64,000 nucleotides of DNA, from NCBI GenBank assembly GCA_013359265.1, contig JABWCD010000011.1, positions 124,001 to 188,000 on the forward strand, read 5' to 3'. The notes under the pieces were generated by a model. It did no database searches. It saw nothing but the letters and a program-made list of their open reading frames with translations, and was not told where the DNA came from. Of this stretch, positions 54,271 through 63,998 are shown in pieces; within the stretch, counting starts at the first letter, position 1, and each line of letters opens with the position of its first letter. The translations under genes were made by a program, and so were the position numbers. Source of the stretch: Candidatus Hydrogenedentota bacterium. Its GTDB lineage: Bacteria > Hydrogenedentota > Hydrogenedentia > Hydrogenedentales > SLHB01.

Positions 54271-55952
54271 GCTGCGGCGATCTCCCTCCACGAAATCTGT
54301 TCGTAAACCAGCACCTGGCCGGCGCCAATCATGCCGAGCGGCAGATTGTCCGCCAACGTCGGAACCTGGTAGATTTCCGGTACGTTCGTGCCCATGTCGA
54401 AGTAATTCGACACGTAGGTCCCCGTAACGATTGTCTGCTTGGTCGATTTAATCTGTTGCGATGCGTAGAACGCGCCCATGAGTTCAAGCTGCGAGTTCAC
54501 GCCCATCGTCAACGAGCCGGTCGTCATGATTCCGAAGATGTTGTTCACCGGAAAGCTGTTCGCCGTGGTGCCGTCGGAATTGACCGAGTACAAATTGGTG
54601 TCGAGCGTGGCGTCGCCGTTGACGAGGATCGCCGCCCTGCCCGTGTAGTTGATGGTCTTGTCGTTACCGCTGCCACGCTCAATGGCGAAGTTTCCATTGA
54701 TCTTGACCTGACCGCTGATCTCCATCTTGTTCGTGGCCGCATCAAACAGTATGTAGTCCTCGCCGGACAGGCGGTTGCCCGCCATCGCGTACGTATCGGT
54801 CGGGCGCTGCGCATTCCAGTAGAAGTTCTGGTTCGCCTTGATCGTCATGTCGCCGTTGTACGCCGTCGACGCCAGCACTTTCGTCCAATAGCTCTCGTAC
54901 GTGTAGAGCGAACCCGTATCGGGATCCGTGTACGTGTTCCCCGTACCCACTTCTACATAAGGATCGCTGAATACCGGCAGGTGCACCCTGTTGCCAAGGT
55001 CATAGGTCTTGTCCCAGCCGTTGTCGCTGAACACGTTTGTCGGGTCACCGCGCCCGCCGTCATCCGTTACCGACGTGCCCGTCCAGCCATCCGTCACGAA
55101 CGTGCCATCCATCGTCTCTTTGATCGTGTTCCCCGTCACGTCCGGCTCGCCGATTTCCGAGTTGCCGGACATGCCGACGAGCCCGCGCTTCACGCGCAGT
55201 TTCGCGCTCAATGTCTCAACCATCTCGCCGTTCACGTTCTTCGGCGTCAACGCCGGAATGCGCCCGGACAGCGACGCGGGCATACCGACGTAGTTGTTGT
55301 GGATGAGCGCGGTGCCGCTCAAATCGACCGCCGCAAGCACCGTCGTGTTCGAGACGGTGTTGTCGCCCAACAAATGCACGGAACCGTGGATGGCCACGTT
55401 TCCATTGATAAGTCCGCCGGCCTGGCCCGATCCCGCAAAGATGGCATTACGCCAGACGTTTACATCAGAGCCGCCCATGACGACTTCCAGGCCGCGGCGA
55501 ACGCCCTGATTGTCCGCGAACCCATAGATCGTGAACATGTCAGTCTCGCCGACATCGTCCACCGTACCGTTGTTGTCATTATCGATGCCGTCCGTCTCCC
55601 ACGCGTTCGTAAACGCGATATATTGGATGCTTGGCATCGTCGTCATCGTGAGCGGCGACACTCCGGTGTCGTCGAAGGTCGGCAAATCGAGAATCTCGTC
55701 GGTCGTCACCTGCGCCCACGTACCCAGGCCGATATTGCCCGATCCGCCGTTCTCGAGATCGGCCCACGCCGCCGCCACGCCGGCCTCCATCACCGGAAAA
55801 CTGTCGCCGAAGATTTTGTACTGGGTCGTTTGCTGGCCCTGCTGCACAACGCGCATCGCCAGCGCGCCCAGGATCATCCCCGCCACGGTCACAAAAATGA
55901 TCGCGACCAGGAGCGCCACACCTTCGTCATTGCGATGGGTTTTTCGGTTCAT
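54267..55952 (-). CDS. PilX-like pseudopilus-associated protein
   Basis: 561 residues. The hydrophobic start (EGVALLVAIIFVTVAGMILGALAMRVVQQGQQ) is that of PilX-type minor pilins without the classical GF(T/S) site. The rest is a long beta-solenoid-like Gly/Asn/Asp-rich region (NGNVAIHGSVHLLGDNTV, NGDATLDTNLYSVNSDG) with repeated 'xxGxxxxxxG' turns. It overlaps the following TPR gene by four bases. The repeat region is alike in style to that of the 50099 gene, so the two may pair at a pilus tip. Confidence 0.8.
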   Translation of the reverse strand: MNRKTHRNDEGVALLVAIIFVTVAGMILGALAMRVVQQGQQTTQYKIFGDSFPVMEAGVAAAWADLENGGSGNIGLGTWAQVTTDEILDLPTFDDTGVSPLTMTTMPSIQYIAFTNAWETDGIDNDNNGTVDDVGETDMFTIYGFADNQGVRRGLEVVMGGSDVNVWRNAIFAGSGQAGGLINGNVAIHGSVHLLGDNTVSNTTVLAAVDLSGTALIHNNYVGMPASLSGRIPALTPKNVNGEMVETLSAKLRVKRGLVGMSGNSEIGEPDVTGNTIKETMDGTFVTDGWTGTSVTDDGGRGDPTNVFSDNGWDKTYDLGNRVHLPVFSDPYVEVGTGNTYTDPDTGSLYTYESYWTKVLASTAYNGDMTIKANQNFYWNAQRPTDTYAMAGNRLSGEDYILFDAATNKMEISGQVKINGNFAIERGSGNDKTINYTGRAAILVNGDATLDTNLYSVNSDGTTANSFPVNNIFGIMTTGSLTMGVNSQLELMGAFYASQQIKSTKQTIVTGTYVSNYFDMGTNVPEIYQVPTLADNLPLGMIGAGQVLVYEQISWREIAAA

Positions 55953-55954
55953 GG

Positions 55955-56578
55955 CTAGTTCCTCGGGACCACGATGGATTGCATCGTCGAAAGTTGTTCC
56001 TGCTCGCGCGGGCTCGGCTGGTACATGGACTGAATCGTAATCAGCACGCCGCCGCCCGCCTGTTGGAAGAGAAGCCCGCGGTCCAACACGCCGTTGAAGT
56101 TGGTGTCCTCGGTCGCGTCGAACGTGCCGTTTCCGTTGGCGTCTTCATCCGGCAGCAAGTCGTTGGCCAATACGGTTACGTTGCCATTCTCGTCAATCAT
56201 TACTAGCTGGTCGCGCCCGCTGCCGTCGCCGTTCGCGTCGCCCGCGTCGCGTTGTATGGTCCGAATACCGGTCGTTTCAAGTGTGAGGCCGGAATCCACG
56301 GCCGTGCCGTTGCCGTCGATATCGTCTGCCCGGCGGTACGTTAGCGACGTCGCCGGGAAGGCATTCGAGTTGACGGACACCCCGGTCGCCATGCGCAGTT
56401 CACGCGTGAGCCACTGCGTTGCATTGCGCACCTGGTCCTGGCCCGCAATGCGCGCCTCCTGCGACGCCACCGCGGTCTGCACATTGAGCGCCAGCGTGAA
56501 GAGCAGTCCCATCACGATCACCAGTACCGCGATGACAATCATGAGTTCGATCAGGGTGAAGCCGTGTTTCTCTCGCAT
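55955..56578 (-). CDS. Pseudopilin (PilW/GspJ-like) with EF-hand-like loops
   Basis: 207 residues. The class III signal (KHGFTLIELMIVIAVLVIVMGLLFTLAL) with the standard Glu at +5. The body has three EF-hand-like loops: DIDGNGTAVDSG, DANGDGSGRDQ and DEDANGNGTFDATE. Such loops are known to bind calcium in pseudopilins (GspJ) and minor pilins. It is the second gene of the operon, six bases before the next gene. Confidence 0.87.
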   Translation of the reverse strand: MREKHGFTLIELMIVIAVLVIVMGLLFTLALNVQTAVASQEARIAGQDQVRNATQWLTRELRMATGVSVNSNAFPATSLTYRRADDIDGNGTAVDSGLTLETTGIRTIQRDAGDANGDGSGRDQLVMIDENGNVTVLANDLLPDEDANGNGTFDATEDTNFNGVLDRGLLFQQAGGGVLITIQSMYQPSPREQEQLSTMQSIVVPRN

Positions 56579-56584
56579 GGCGGG

Positions 56585-57013
56585 TTACTGCCTATACCGC
56601 GACGCCAGCGTCTGCGACAGCAGACGGCCGTTCACATCGCGCCAGGTGATCGTGGCCCGCACTTCAAGCGGATTCGGCAGCGCGGATACCACGGTTGCGT
56701 TGGTTATCGGGAACTGGACCAGTCCGCCGCTCCCGTCAACCCCCGCCAAAGACAGCGTGGCGGAGGCCCCCAAGCCGTCCACCTGAACGGGCGAACTCTC
56801 GATCATGTCCGAGAATGCCATCCCGCGGAGCTGCTCGAGGGTGCTGACAAGTTGCGACTGCGCCAGCATTCGCGTCGTTATCACGGAATTCGAACTGTTG
56901 GCGTCGACAACCCCCCCGATGATGTAAAGGAAGGCCACCGCCATGATTCCAGCGGCAATGCACAGTTCGATGAGCGAGAAGCCCTCGTCCCTATTGCGGC
57001 ACAACCTTGCCAT
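56585..57013 (-). CDS. Pseudopilin (PilV/GspI-like), first gene of the pilin operon
   Basis: 142 residues from ATG 57013, preceded by GGAGGGAA; the frame is open 38 codons further. The class III signal (EGFSLIELCIAAGIMAVAFLYIIGG) has Glu at +5. The body (LEVRATITWRDVNGRLLSQTLASRY) matches minor-pilin types such as PilV/GspI. A 19-bp palindromic element lies about 140 bp upstream. Confidence 0.85.
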   Translation of the reverse strand: MARLCRNRDEGFSLIELCIAAGIMAVAFLYIIGGVVDANSSNSVITTRMLAQSQLVSTLEQLRGMAFSDMIESSPVQVDGLGASATLSLAGVDGSGGLVQFPITNATVVSALPNPLEVRATITWRDVNGRLLSQTLASRYRQ

Positions 57014-57393
57014 CGTTTCCCTCCAACAGTCTCCCGTCCTTGCGGCCGGGAGCATCATCCCTGGGCCTGCGCCATCCCTAAGCACAAGTCCGAATAACAG
57101 TATAGCGTATATCCGTAAAATCCGCAATATCCGCTAAACTGGCACAACTAAATACTTTACATAGTTTATGTAAAACAAGCTCTATCAGTTTGATGGCGCT
57201 TTTTCATCTTAAGTCAATAGATAACATTCGGCCAAAAGCACGATCCTCTAAATCCACGGCCACGCCCGCGCACAACCGAGCCCTCGGCCACGGCCGACGG
57301 GCCGCCCAGCCCCGGCGGAAGTGCGCATGGTCCGCTATGGCAGTGGGGTTTTGGTGTGGTACGCTGCGCCGTTCCGCCGGGTGACCAATCGCA
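57014..57393. other. Divergent intergenic region, pilin operon / MATE
   Basis: 380 bp, AT-rich in its left half (57090-57200), the promoter region of the pilin operon and of the MATE gene. It holds an inverted repeat at 57156-57174. No gene is seen. Confidence 0.55.
57156..57174. promoter_or_regulatory. Inverted repeat, operator candidate
   Basis: TTTACATA (57156-57163) and its exact complement TATGTAAA (57167-57174) flank GTT. It lies 143 bp from the first pseudopilin ATG and 220 bp from the MATE ATG. Confidence 0.45.
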
Positions 57394-58848
57394 ATGACAA
57401 CCGCAGACCACGTCGACGACATCGAGCCGCGCTGGGCCGGACTGAAGGAAGTCCTGCGCATGGCCGGGCCGGTCATTCTTTCGAACATGTCCTTTACCGT
57501 GATGCAGTTCGTGGACATGGCGTTTGTATCGCGCCTGGGTACGGCCCAGTTGGCTGCGGTTGGGTCGGCGGCGCTGTGGTCGTGGGTTGTGGCGTCCCTG
57601 TTCGTCGGCCTCGTCAGTTCCGTGAGCACTTTCGTCTCCCAAAGTCTGGGCCGGGGGGAGAAGGAAAACTGCACGCGCTACGCCTGGCAGAGCATCTACA
57701 TCTCGCTTGCGACGTCACTCATCGGATTCGCGATATACCCGCTGACCGGAATCCTCTTTGGCGCGATGGGACATCCCGCGGACGTTACCCGCTACGAGAT
57801 CGAGTACTTCGAAGTCCGCGTGCTGCTCTACTTCCTCATTCCGTGGCAGGCGGCGCTCAGTGCGTTCTTCATGGGGATCAACCGGCCCATGGTGCCCATG
57901 CTCGTGACGGTAATCTCCAACCTAACCAACATCGTGCTCGATTACGGCCTCATCTTCGGCAAGTTCGGTTTGCCGCGGATGGAAGTGGCCGGCGCCGCGT
58001 GGGCGACCGTCGCGGCGCTTGCGGTCCAGAGCGTGGTGTTGCAGGCGATCTTCATGGGCGGCGCAACCCGGACGGAATTCGGCAGCATGCACCGCATCGG
58101 CGTCGAGTGGCGCAAGGTCAAAGAACTCGTGCGCATCGGAATGCCGGCGGGATTCATGTGGATGCTCGACGTTATCACGTGGGGCGTGTTCACGAGCTTT
58201 CTCGTCGGACGTTTCGGCGAAGTGGCGCTGGCCGCGCACAACGCGGCGATTCAAGTCATGCACATTTCGTTCATGCCCGCGATCGGACTGAACCACGCCA
58301 TTGCGCCGATCGTCGGCCAATGGATCGGCCGCGGCAACGTCGAACGCGCGAAGTCGCGCGCCTACCTCACCACGCGCATCGCGATTGTCTACATGTTCGT
58401 CATGGGCGCCATCTTTGCCGTCTTGGGAAAGCCCATTCTCGTGGCGGCCTTTGGCGCGAGCACGGAGGTGGCTTCGCTGGGCCACACCCTGCTATTGATG
58501 GCCGCCGTGTTCCAAGGTTTCGACGCGGTCACTATCGTATTGTCCGGTGCTCTGCGCGGCGCGGGCGACACCAAGTGGCAGGCCATCGTCATGGGCATCG
58601 CCGCGTACTTCGTCTTCCTGCCATTGGCCTTCGCCCTCGCCATCCTCGCCAAGGGCGGGGCTATCGGCGCGTGGATCGGCGCAACGACCTATATCATTGG
58701 GTTGAGCGGCCTGTTCTTCTATCGTTTCTATGGCGAGAAATGGCGCGAGATCAACATCTTCAGCGAGCCGGTGTCGGCGGTCGAACCGGAGGCCGGCGCC
58801 GATGGAACCGGCCGGAAGAGCGGCGCGACACCGGATACTTGTCAATAA
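57394..58848 (+). CDS. MATE-family multidrug/metabolite exporter
   Basis: 484 residues with twelve hydrophobic helices in two halves of six. RMAGPVILSNMSFTVMQFVDMAFVSRLG is the typical start of NorM/DinF-type MATE exporters, and the second half starts at RIGMPAGFMWMLDVITWGVF. These antiporters use Na+ or H+ to expel cationic compounds. No regulator is adjacent. The Xer recombinase gene starts 25 bp downstream. Confidence 0.92.
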   Translation: MTTADHVDDIEPRWAGLKEVLRMAGPVILSNMSFTVMQFVDMAFVSRLGTAQLAAVGSAALWSWVVASLFVGLVSSVSTFVSQSLGRGEKENCTRYAWQSIYISLATSLIGFAIYPLTGILFGAMGHPADVTRYEIEYFEVRVLLYFLIPWQAALSAFFMGINRPMVPMLVTVISNLTNIVLDYGLIFGKFGLPRMEVAGAAWATVAALAVQSVVLQAIFMGGATRTEFGSMHRIGVEWRKVKELVRIGMPAGFMWMLDVITWGVFTSFLVGRFGEVALAAHNAAIQVMHISFMPAIGLNHAIAPIVGQWIGRGNVERAKSRAYLTTRIAIVYMFVMGAIFAVLGKPILVAAFGASTEVASLGHTLLLMAAVFQGFDAVTIVLSGALRGAGDTKWQAIVMGIAAYFVFLPLAFALAILAKGGAIGAWIGATTYIIGLSGLFFYRFYGEKWREINIFSEPVSAVEPEAGADGTGRKSGATPDTCQ

Positions 58849-58873
58849 TTCACATCTCCGGTACACTGGATAT

Positions 58874-59779
58874 GTGAATAGCACGCAATCAGTCAGCCCC
58901 CTCGGGCCCCTCGTCGATCGGTTCCTCCAGACCGCCGTATTCGAAGCGGGCCTCGCCGAAGCCACCGTCGCCGCGTACGCGGCCGACCTGAGGGCTTACA
59001 TCGAGTTCCTCGATGCGTCCGGCATAAACGATCCCAAGCGCATCACACGGGACATAGTACTCGACCATCTCATCGCGCTCCGCAAAACGCCGTTGGCCGC
59101 GAGATCGTCCGCGCGGCACCTGAGCGCAATTCGCCGCTTCCACGCCTTCCTGCGCGACGAACGCGAAACCGGCGCCGACCCCACGGAAGGATTCGATTCC
59201 CCAAAACTGAAGCGCGGCCTTCCGAAAGTCATCTCGCCCACCGACATCGAGCGCATGCTGGCCGCGCCTGATACCGGCAAACGGGACGGAATCCGCGATT
59301 CGGCGATTCTCGAGTTGTTCTACTCGTGCGGACTCCGCATCTCGGAATTGGCGAACCTGCCTCTGCGCGACGTCTCGCTCGACGAAGGAGCAATTCGCGT
59401 ACGCGGCAAAGGGTCAAAGGTACGGCTCGTCCCGCTCGGCGCGCGCGCAATGACGCGCGTCCGCGCGTGGTTGTCCGTCCGCGCCGATGCTCCCGTGAAG
59501 GACGATACCCTGTTCGTCGGCCCGCGCGGACGCCGCATGCCGCGCGCCAGCGTGTGGTCCGTCGTGAAACGCTGCGCCCGCGCGGCGAACATCGCGCACA
59601 ATGTCACGCCGCACATGTTGCGCCACACGTTCGCCACGCACCTGCTCGACAACGGCGCCGACCTCCGCGCCGTGCAGGAAATGCTCGGCCACACCGACAT
59701 CGCCACCACCCAAATCTACACGCACGTCAGCACCGACCGCCTCGTCAAGGCCCACCGCGCGTTTCACCCGAGGGCGTGA
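58874..59779 (+). CDS. xerD: Tyrosine recombinase XerC/XerD-like
   Basis: 301 residues from GTG 58874, in line with the 300-residue XerC/D family; the frame is open 48 codons further but runs through the MATE gene. Residues ~1-110 are the SAM-like core-binding domain. The catalytic residues are visible: Arg in CGLRISEL, Lys in GKGSKVR, His/Arg in [12 protein letters not shown], His in [15 protein letters not shown] and the nucleophile Tyr in the same motif. In most bacteria XerCD resolves chromosome dimers at dif. It overlaps the convergent RND gene by 35 bp. Only one Xer is in the window. It has no integrase-type neighbours, so a chromosomal role is more likely. Confidence 0.9.
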   Translation: MNSTQSVSPLGPLVDRFLQTAVFEAGLAEATVAAYAADLRAYIEFLDASGINDPKRITRDIVLDHLIALRKTPLAARSSARHLSAIRRFHAFLRDERETGADPTEGFDSPKLKRGLPKVISPTDIERMLAAPDTGKRDGIRDSAILELFYSCGLRISELANLPLRDVSLDEGAIRVRGKGSKVRLVPLGARAMTRVRAWLSVRADAPVKDDTLFVGPRGRRMPRASVWSVVKRCARAANIAHNVTPHMLRHTFATHLLDNGADLRAVQEMLGHTDIATTQIYTHVSTDRLVKAHRAFHPRA

Positions 59780-62700
59780 CGGACCCGGTCTTCCCGGGCG
59801 CGATCGCGTACAGGATCGGCAATAGGAACAGCGTCAGAAGCGTGCCGGTGATCAGCCCGCCGATTACAACCGTCGCGAGCGGACGCTGCACCTCCGCGCC
59901 AACGCCGGTGGAAACCGCCATCGGAATAAACCCGACGACATCGGTGATTGCAGTCGCGAGCACCGGACGCAACCGCTGCTTGCCGCCCTCGACCAACGCC
60001 TGCGCCAAACCGGCGCCGTTCCTGCGAAACGCACGGATCGCGGACACCATGATCTGGCCGTTCAAGACGGCGATGCCAGAGAGCGCGATAAACCCGACCG
60101 CCGCGCTGACACTGAACGGTATGCCGCGAAGATACAGCGCGATCACGCCGCCGATGGCCGCGAACGGCACGCCGGTATAAATGATTAGCACGTCGCGCAG
60201 ACTGCCGAGACTGAAGTACAGAAGAAAGAACACGGCTAGCAGCGTAAGCGGCACGATGATCGCGAACCGCACCTGCGCGCGCTCGAGGCTCTCAAACTGC
60301 CCGCCCCACTCGACGATGTACCCCTCGGGCAACGACACGCCCTCCGCGATGCGGCGTTTTGCCTCGGCGACAAAACTCGCCACGTCACGCCCGCGCACGT
60401 TCGTCTGCACCCGGATGAGCCGGCGGCCCCATTCGCGGTTTATCGTCGCGGGACTGTCCGTCACAACGACGTCCGCAATCTGCTCCAACGTCAACCGCGC
60501 GCCCTGCTCCGTCGGAATCGGCGCGCTCTTCAACGCATCGATGTTCGCCCGCAACGAATCGGGCAGCCGCAGCACAAGTGGAAATACACGCTGCCCCTCG
60601 TAAACCGCGCCCACCTCGATGCCACCGAGCGCCTTCACAAACGCCAACACTTCCGCGCGCGGCACGCCGAACCGCTGCAACCGTCCCCCATCGACGCGGA
60701 CCTGGAGCGTTGGCTGTCCCGTTATCTGGTCGGACGAAATATCGGCCACACCCTCAATCTCCAGCAACACGCGCTGGATATCGTCGGAAATGCGGACCAG
60801 TTCATCGAAGTTATCGCCGAGAATTTTGATGCCGACGTCGGACCGAATGCCGGACGACAGCTCGTTCATGCGCATCTCGATCGGTTGCGAATACGCAATG
60901 TTTAGTCCTGGCAGGTCATGCAGTGTCTCCTGCACCTTCGTCAGAAGTTGGGCCTGGTTTGACGCTCTCGTCCACTGCGCGCGCGGATGCAAGGTTAGAA
61001 AGATGTCCGTCAGTTCCGTGCCCATCGGGTCCGTGGCGATTTCCGCCACGCCAATCCGGCTCCAAACGTACTTGATCTCATCTGGAAACTCGTCAAGCAG
61101 CAATTTCTCGATGCGCGTGTTGTAATCCACGGACGTGGGAATCGCCACGCCCGCGAGCCGAATCACGTTGCCAACGATTGCGCCTTCGCTCAGGCGCGGC
61201 GTGAATTCGGCGCCAAGCCGTGTCGTAAGGACCGCGGCAATTACGAGCACAACCAACGTTGCTGCAACAATCGCCCACCGAAGACGCAGCGCTGCCGATA
61301 ACAGGAGCGCATAGAGGGATGTGAGAAGGTGCGTCACGCCGTGGCGCTCGGCGCGCGCGTTCCATGGCAGGCCATAGTACGAAAGCACGGGAGACAGGAA
61401 TACCGCGATGGCCAGCGCGCCGATCAGCGCAAAGATAAATGTCCACGCCATCGGCCGAAACATCTTTCCTTCGACGCCTTCGAGCGTCAGCACCGGCACG
61501 AAAACGATCAAAATGATGAGCATGCCGAACGCGATCGGGCGGACAATTTCGCGGCTCGACGCGAGAATCGAAGCAAGACGTTCCGCCGCGGTGAGCCGGC
61601 GTCCCAGACGCGCCTGATCTTCGCGCAACCGCCGCAGGTTGACTTCGGTCATCACGACGCTGCCGTCCACGAGAATCCCAAAATCGATCGCGCCAAGGCT
61701 GAGCAGGCTCGCCGCGATGGACATTTCGTACATTCCCACAACTGCAAAACACATCGCCATCGGGATGGTTACGGCCACGAGCAGTCCCGCGCGAAGGTTG
61801 CCCAGCAGCAGGAACAGAACAACGATGACCAGAATGCCGCCCATGACCAGATTGTGCGAGACGGTGTCGATGACGCTCGCGACCAGTTCCGTCCGGTCAT
61901 AGACGACCGTAATGACGATATCTTCAGGTAATGCCGCGGATGCCGCGGCCAGGCGTTCGCGCAGCGCGTGGGTCACGTCGTTGCTGTTTTCGCCGAGCAG
62001 CATAAAGCCCAGCCCAAGCAGCGCCTCGCCCTGCCCCTGAAAGGTGACGGCCCCGCGCCGGATTTCGTGATCGAGCCGCACTTCCGCCACGTCACGCACG
62101 TACACTGGCTGCCCGTTGGCCGCGGTCATCACGACCGAACCGATCTCGTCGATGTTCGCGACGCGGCCCAGCCCGTGCACCAACAGCGATTCGCCCGATC
62201 GCTCGAGTTGCCCGCCGCCCACGTTCTCGTTGTTCCGAAGCAGCGCTTCTTCGACGTCGCTCATCGTGAATCCGTACTTGACCAGCGCCGCGGGATCGGC
62301 AATGACGTGGAATTGCTTCTCGTATCCGCCCCAACTGTTCACTTCCGCGACGCCCGGCACTTTGAGCAGTTCGGGCTTAACGACCCAGTCGTGCAGTTCG
62401 CGGACTTCCATGAGCGAGCGATCGGGGTCGGTCGAACGCACGACGTAATGGAGCACCTCGCCTAGCCCGGTCGAGATGGGCCCGAGTTGCGGCCGATCGA
62501 TCCCCTCCGCAAGTTCGACGGTATTAAGTCGCTCCGAAATGAACTGACGTGCATCGTAAATGCGCGTGCGATCGTCGAACACCGCAACCACTTGGCCAAA
62601 CCCAAACTTCGAGACGGACCGCACTTCGGTAAGTCCGGGCAAGCCCGAAATCGCGAGTTCAATTGGCAGCGCGATTTGTTGTTCGATCTCCGCGGCGTTC

Positions 62701-62867
62701 AGCGCAGGCGCAGTCGTGTTCACTTGCACCTGCACCGGAGACGTGTCGGGAAACGCGTCGATCTCCAATTCGTTCATCCGCCACAAGCCAAACAAACACA
62801 CGGCGGCAAACGAGATCATCACGGCAAGACGGTTTTCCAGCGCGATCGTTATCAGTCGTTCGAGCAT
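59745..62867 (-). CDS. cusA: Heavy-metal efflux RND permease, CusA/CzcA family
   Basis: 1040 residues. The hallmark parts are clear: LERLITIALENRLAVMISFAAV (TM1), EIDAFPDTSPVQVQV (typical of CzcA/CusA), two large periplasmic loops, and SLGAIDFGILVDGSVVMTE with the TM4 acidic residues needed for proton coupling (the D-F-G-x-x-x-D-G pattern of the HME-RND group). It pumps metal cations or exports from the periplasm with the adaptor encoded upstream and an outer-membrane factor not in the window. It overlaps the convergent Xer gene by 35 bp. Metal specificity cannot be told reliably from the sequence. Confidence 0.95.
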   Translation of the reverse strand: MLERLITIALENRLAVMISFAAVCLFGLWRMNELEIDAFPDTSPVQVQVNTTAPALNAAEIEQQIALPIELAISGLPGLTEVRSVSKFGFGQVVAVFDDRTRIYDARQFISERLNTVELAEGIDRPQLGPISTGLGEVLHYVVRSTDPDRSLMEVRELHDWVVKPELLKVPGVAEVNSWGGYEKQFHVIADPAALVKYGFTMSDVEEALLRNNENVGGGQLERSGESLLVHGLGRVANIDEIGSVVMTAANGQPVYVRDVAEVRLDHEIRRGAVTFQGQGEALLGLGFMLLGENSNDVTHALRERLAAASAALPEDIVITVVYDRTELVASVIDTVSHNLVMGGILVIVVLFLLLGNLRAGLLVAVTIPMAMCFAVVGMYEMSIAASLLSLGAIDFGILVDGSVVMTEVNLRRLREDQARLGRRLTAAERLASILASSREIVRPIAFGMLIILIVFVPVLTLEGVEGKMFRPMAWTFIFALIGALAIAVFLSPVLSYYGLPWNARAERHGVTHLLTSLYALLLSAALRLRWAIVAATLVVLVIAAVLTTRLGAEFTPRLSEGAIVGNVIRLAGVAIPTSVDYNTRIEKLLLDEFPDEIKYVWSRIGVAEIATDPMGTELTDIFLTLHPRAQWTRASNQAQLLTKVQETLHDLPGLNIAYSQPIEMRMNELSSGIRSDVGIKILGDNFDELVRISDDIQRVLLEIEGVADISSDQITGQPTLQVRVDGGRLQRFGVPRAEVLAFVKALGGIEVGAVYEGQRVFPLVLRLPDSLRANIDALKSAPIPTEQGARLTLEQIADVVVTDSPATINREWGRRLIRVQTNVRGRDVASFVAEAKRRIAEGVSLPEGYIVEWGGQFESLERAQVRFAIIVPLTLLAVFFLLYFSLGSLRDVLIIYTGVPFAAIGGVIALYLRGIPFSVSAAVGFIALSGIAVLNGQIMVSAIRAFRRNGAGLAQALVEGGKQRLRPVLATAITDVVGFIPMAVSTGVGAEVQRPLATVVIGGLITGTLLTLFLLPILYAIAPGKTGSVTPSGETRGGP

Positions 62868-62879
62868 AGCGGCCGCTGC

Positions 62880-63998
62880 CTAGTGGTCCGTGCAGCCGGC
62901 GCCAAGCCGCGCTTTCAGCAACTCGGACTTCACCACGTAGCTGCCTTCCGTTACAATGCGGTCGTCCGCGCTCAACCCCGCCAATACCACAATGTGTCCA
63001 TCGCTGGCCGCGCCGAGTTCAACGGGCCGCGTTTCAAACAAATCATCTCCAAGTTTCTTGAAGATGACAGGCCGCCCATCCACGTCTTGCACGGCCGTCT
63101 CCGGCACGGTGAGACCGGCATTACCGGGCGTGCTGTCCAGCGAGACGCGCCCGAAAAGGCCGTCCTTCAATAAGCCCTGCGGGTTTGCAATCTCCGCCCG
63201 CGCCTGGATCATGCGTGTAGCCGCGTCAACGGATGGCGCGATCCATTTCACCTCGCCGTCGAATGACACCCCCGGATATGCCTCGACCCGCGCATGAATT
63301 CGCGTGCCTACGGAGACCGCGGACAATTGGTTCTCCGGCACCGCAAACTCGACCCACATCGTCGACAGGTCGGCGATCTGAAACAGCACGGTACCCGCGT
63401 CTGCCGTCTTGCCCTTGACCGCGTTCCGTGCGATGACCGTGCCCGCGAACGGCGCGCGAACCGGCAGCGTCGGTTCGATGCTCCCGCCGGTCATCACGCG
63501 TTTGATGTCTTCTTCCGACAAGCCGAGGCTCAGGAAGTGCTGGCGCGCTTCGTCAATTGCGCTTTGATGCACGGCCACGGCCGCTTGCGCCGCGTCAAGG
63601 TCCTGCCGCGCCGATATCTCCCGCTTGAACAGGTCCTGCTCCCGCGCGAGCGTCTGCTGTGCGAGGCGCGCCTGCGCTTGCGCCTCGCTCATCTCCTTTC
63701 GTACCGCTGCGATTTCCGGCGAACGGACGGATCCAAGTATTTCGTCCGCACGTACGGCGTCGCCAACGTCTTTCAACACCTCGACCACAACACCGGCAGT
63801 CTGCGGAGCGACTTCGGCAAGCCGATTGCGATTGAACGTGACGTGCCCGAGGAATTCCCGCGCGCCGCCCCCGTACGCAGGGGCCGGCGAACCGGTCGCA
63901 ACACCCGCCTTCGTCGTTGCGGCACCCGACGCGAACCGTACTTTCAGGCCGGCGCCCACCGGTATTTCCGCGAGAGCGTCCGGCCTGCAGTTGCCGCA
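62880..63998 (-). CDS. cusB: RND efflux periplasmic adaptor (HlyD/CusB family), 5' partial
   Basis: The frame is open to the right window edge, so the N-terminus lies outside; 373 codons are visible. It has the membrane-fusion plan: a lipoyl-like half (GHVTFNRNRLAEVAPQTAGVVVEVLKDVGDAV), the coiled-coil hairpin (MSEAQAQARLAQQTLAREQDLFKREISARQ), the second lipoyl half (VRAPFAGTVIARNAVKGKT), and the beta-barrel (LSTMWVEFAVPENQLSAV). Upstream of this, CGNC (Cys-x-x-Cys) precedes RPDALAEI and may bind metal. It sits 12 bp before the permease gene in the same operon. Confidence 0.92.
   Translation of the reverse strand, partial: CGNCRPDALAEIPVGAGLKVRFASGAATTKAGVATGSPAPAYGGGAREFLGHVTFNRNRLAEVAPQTAGVVVEVLKDVGDAVRADEILGSVRSPEIAAVRKEMSEAQAQARLAQQTLAREQDLFKREISARQDLDAAQAAVAVHQSAIDEARQHFLSLGLSEEDIKRVMTGGSIEPTLPVRAPFAGTVIARNAVKGKTADAGTVLFQIADLSTMWVEFAVPENQLSAVSVGTRIHARVEAYPGVSFDGEVKWIAPSVDAATRMIQARAEIANPQGLLKDGLFGRVSLDSTPGNAGLTVPETAVQDVDGRPVIFKKLGDDLFETRPVELGAASDGHIVVLAGLSADDRIVTEGSYVVKSELLKARLGAGCTDH

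Noticed and set aside
58848-58879. dif site near the Xer gene
   Set aside because: Arms are 8 bp with 16-base spacing, not the 11-6-11 plan of dif.
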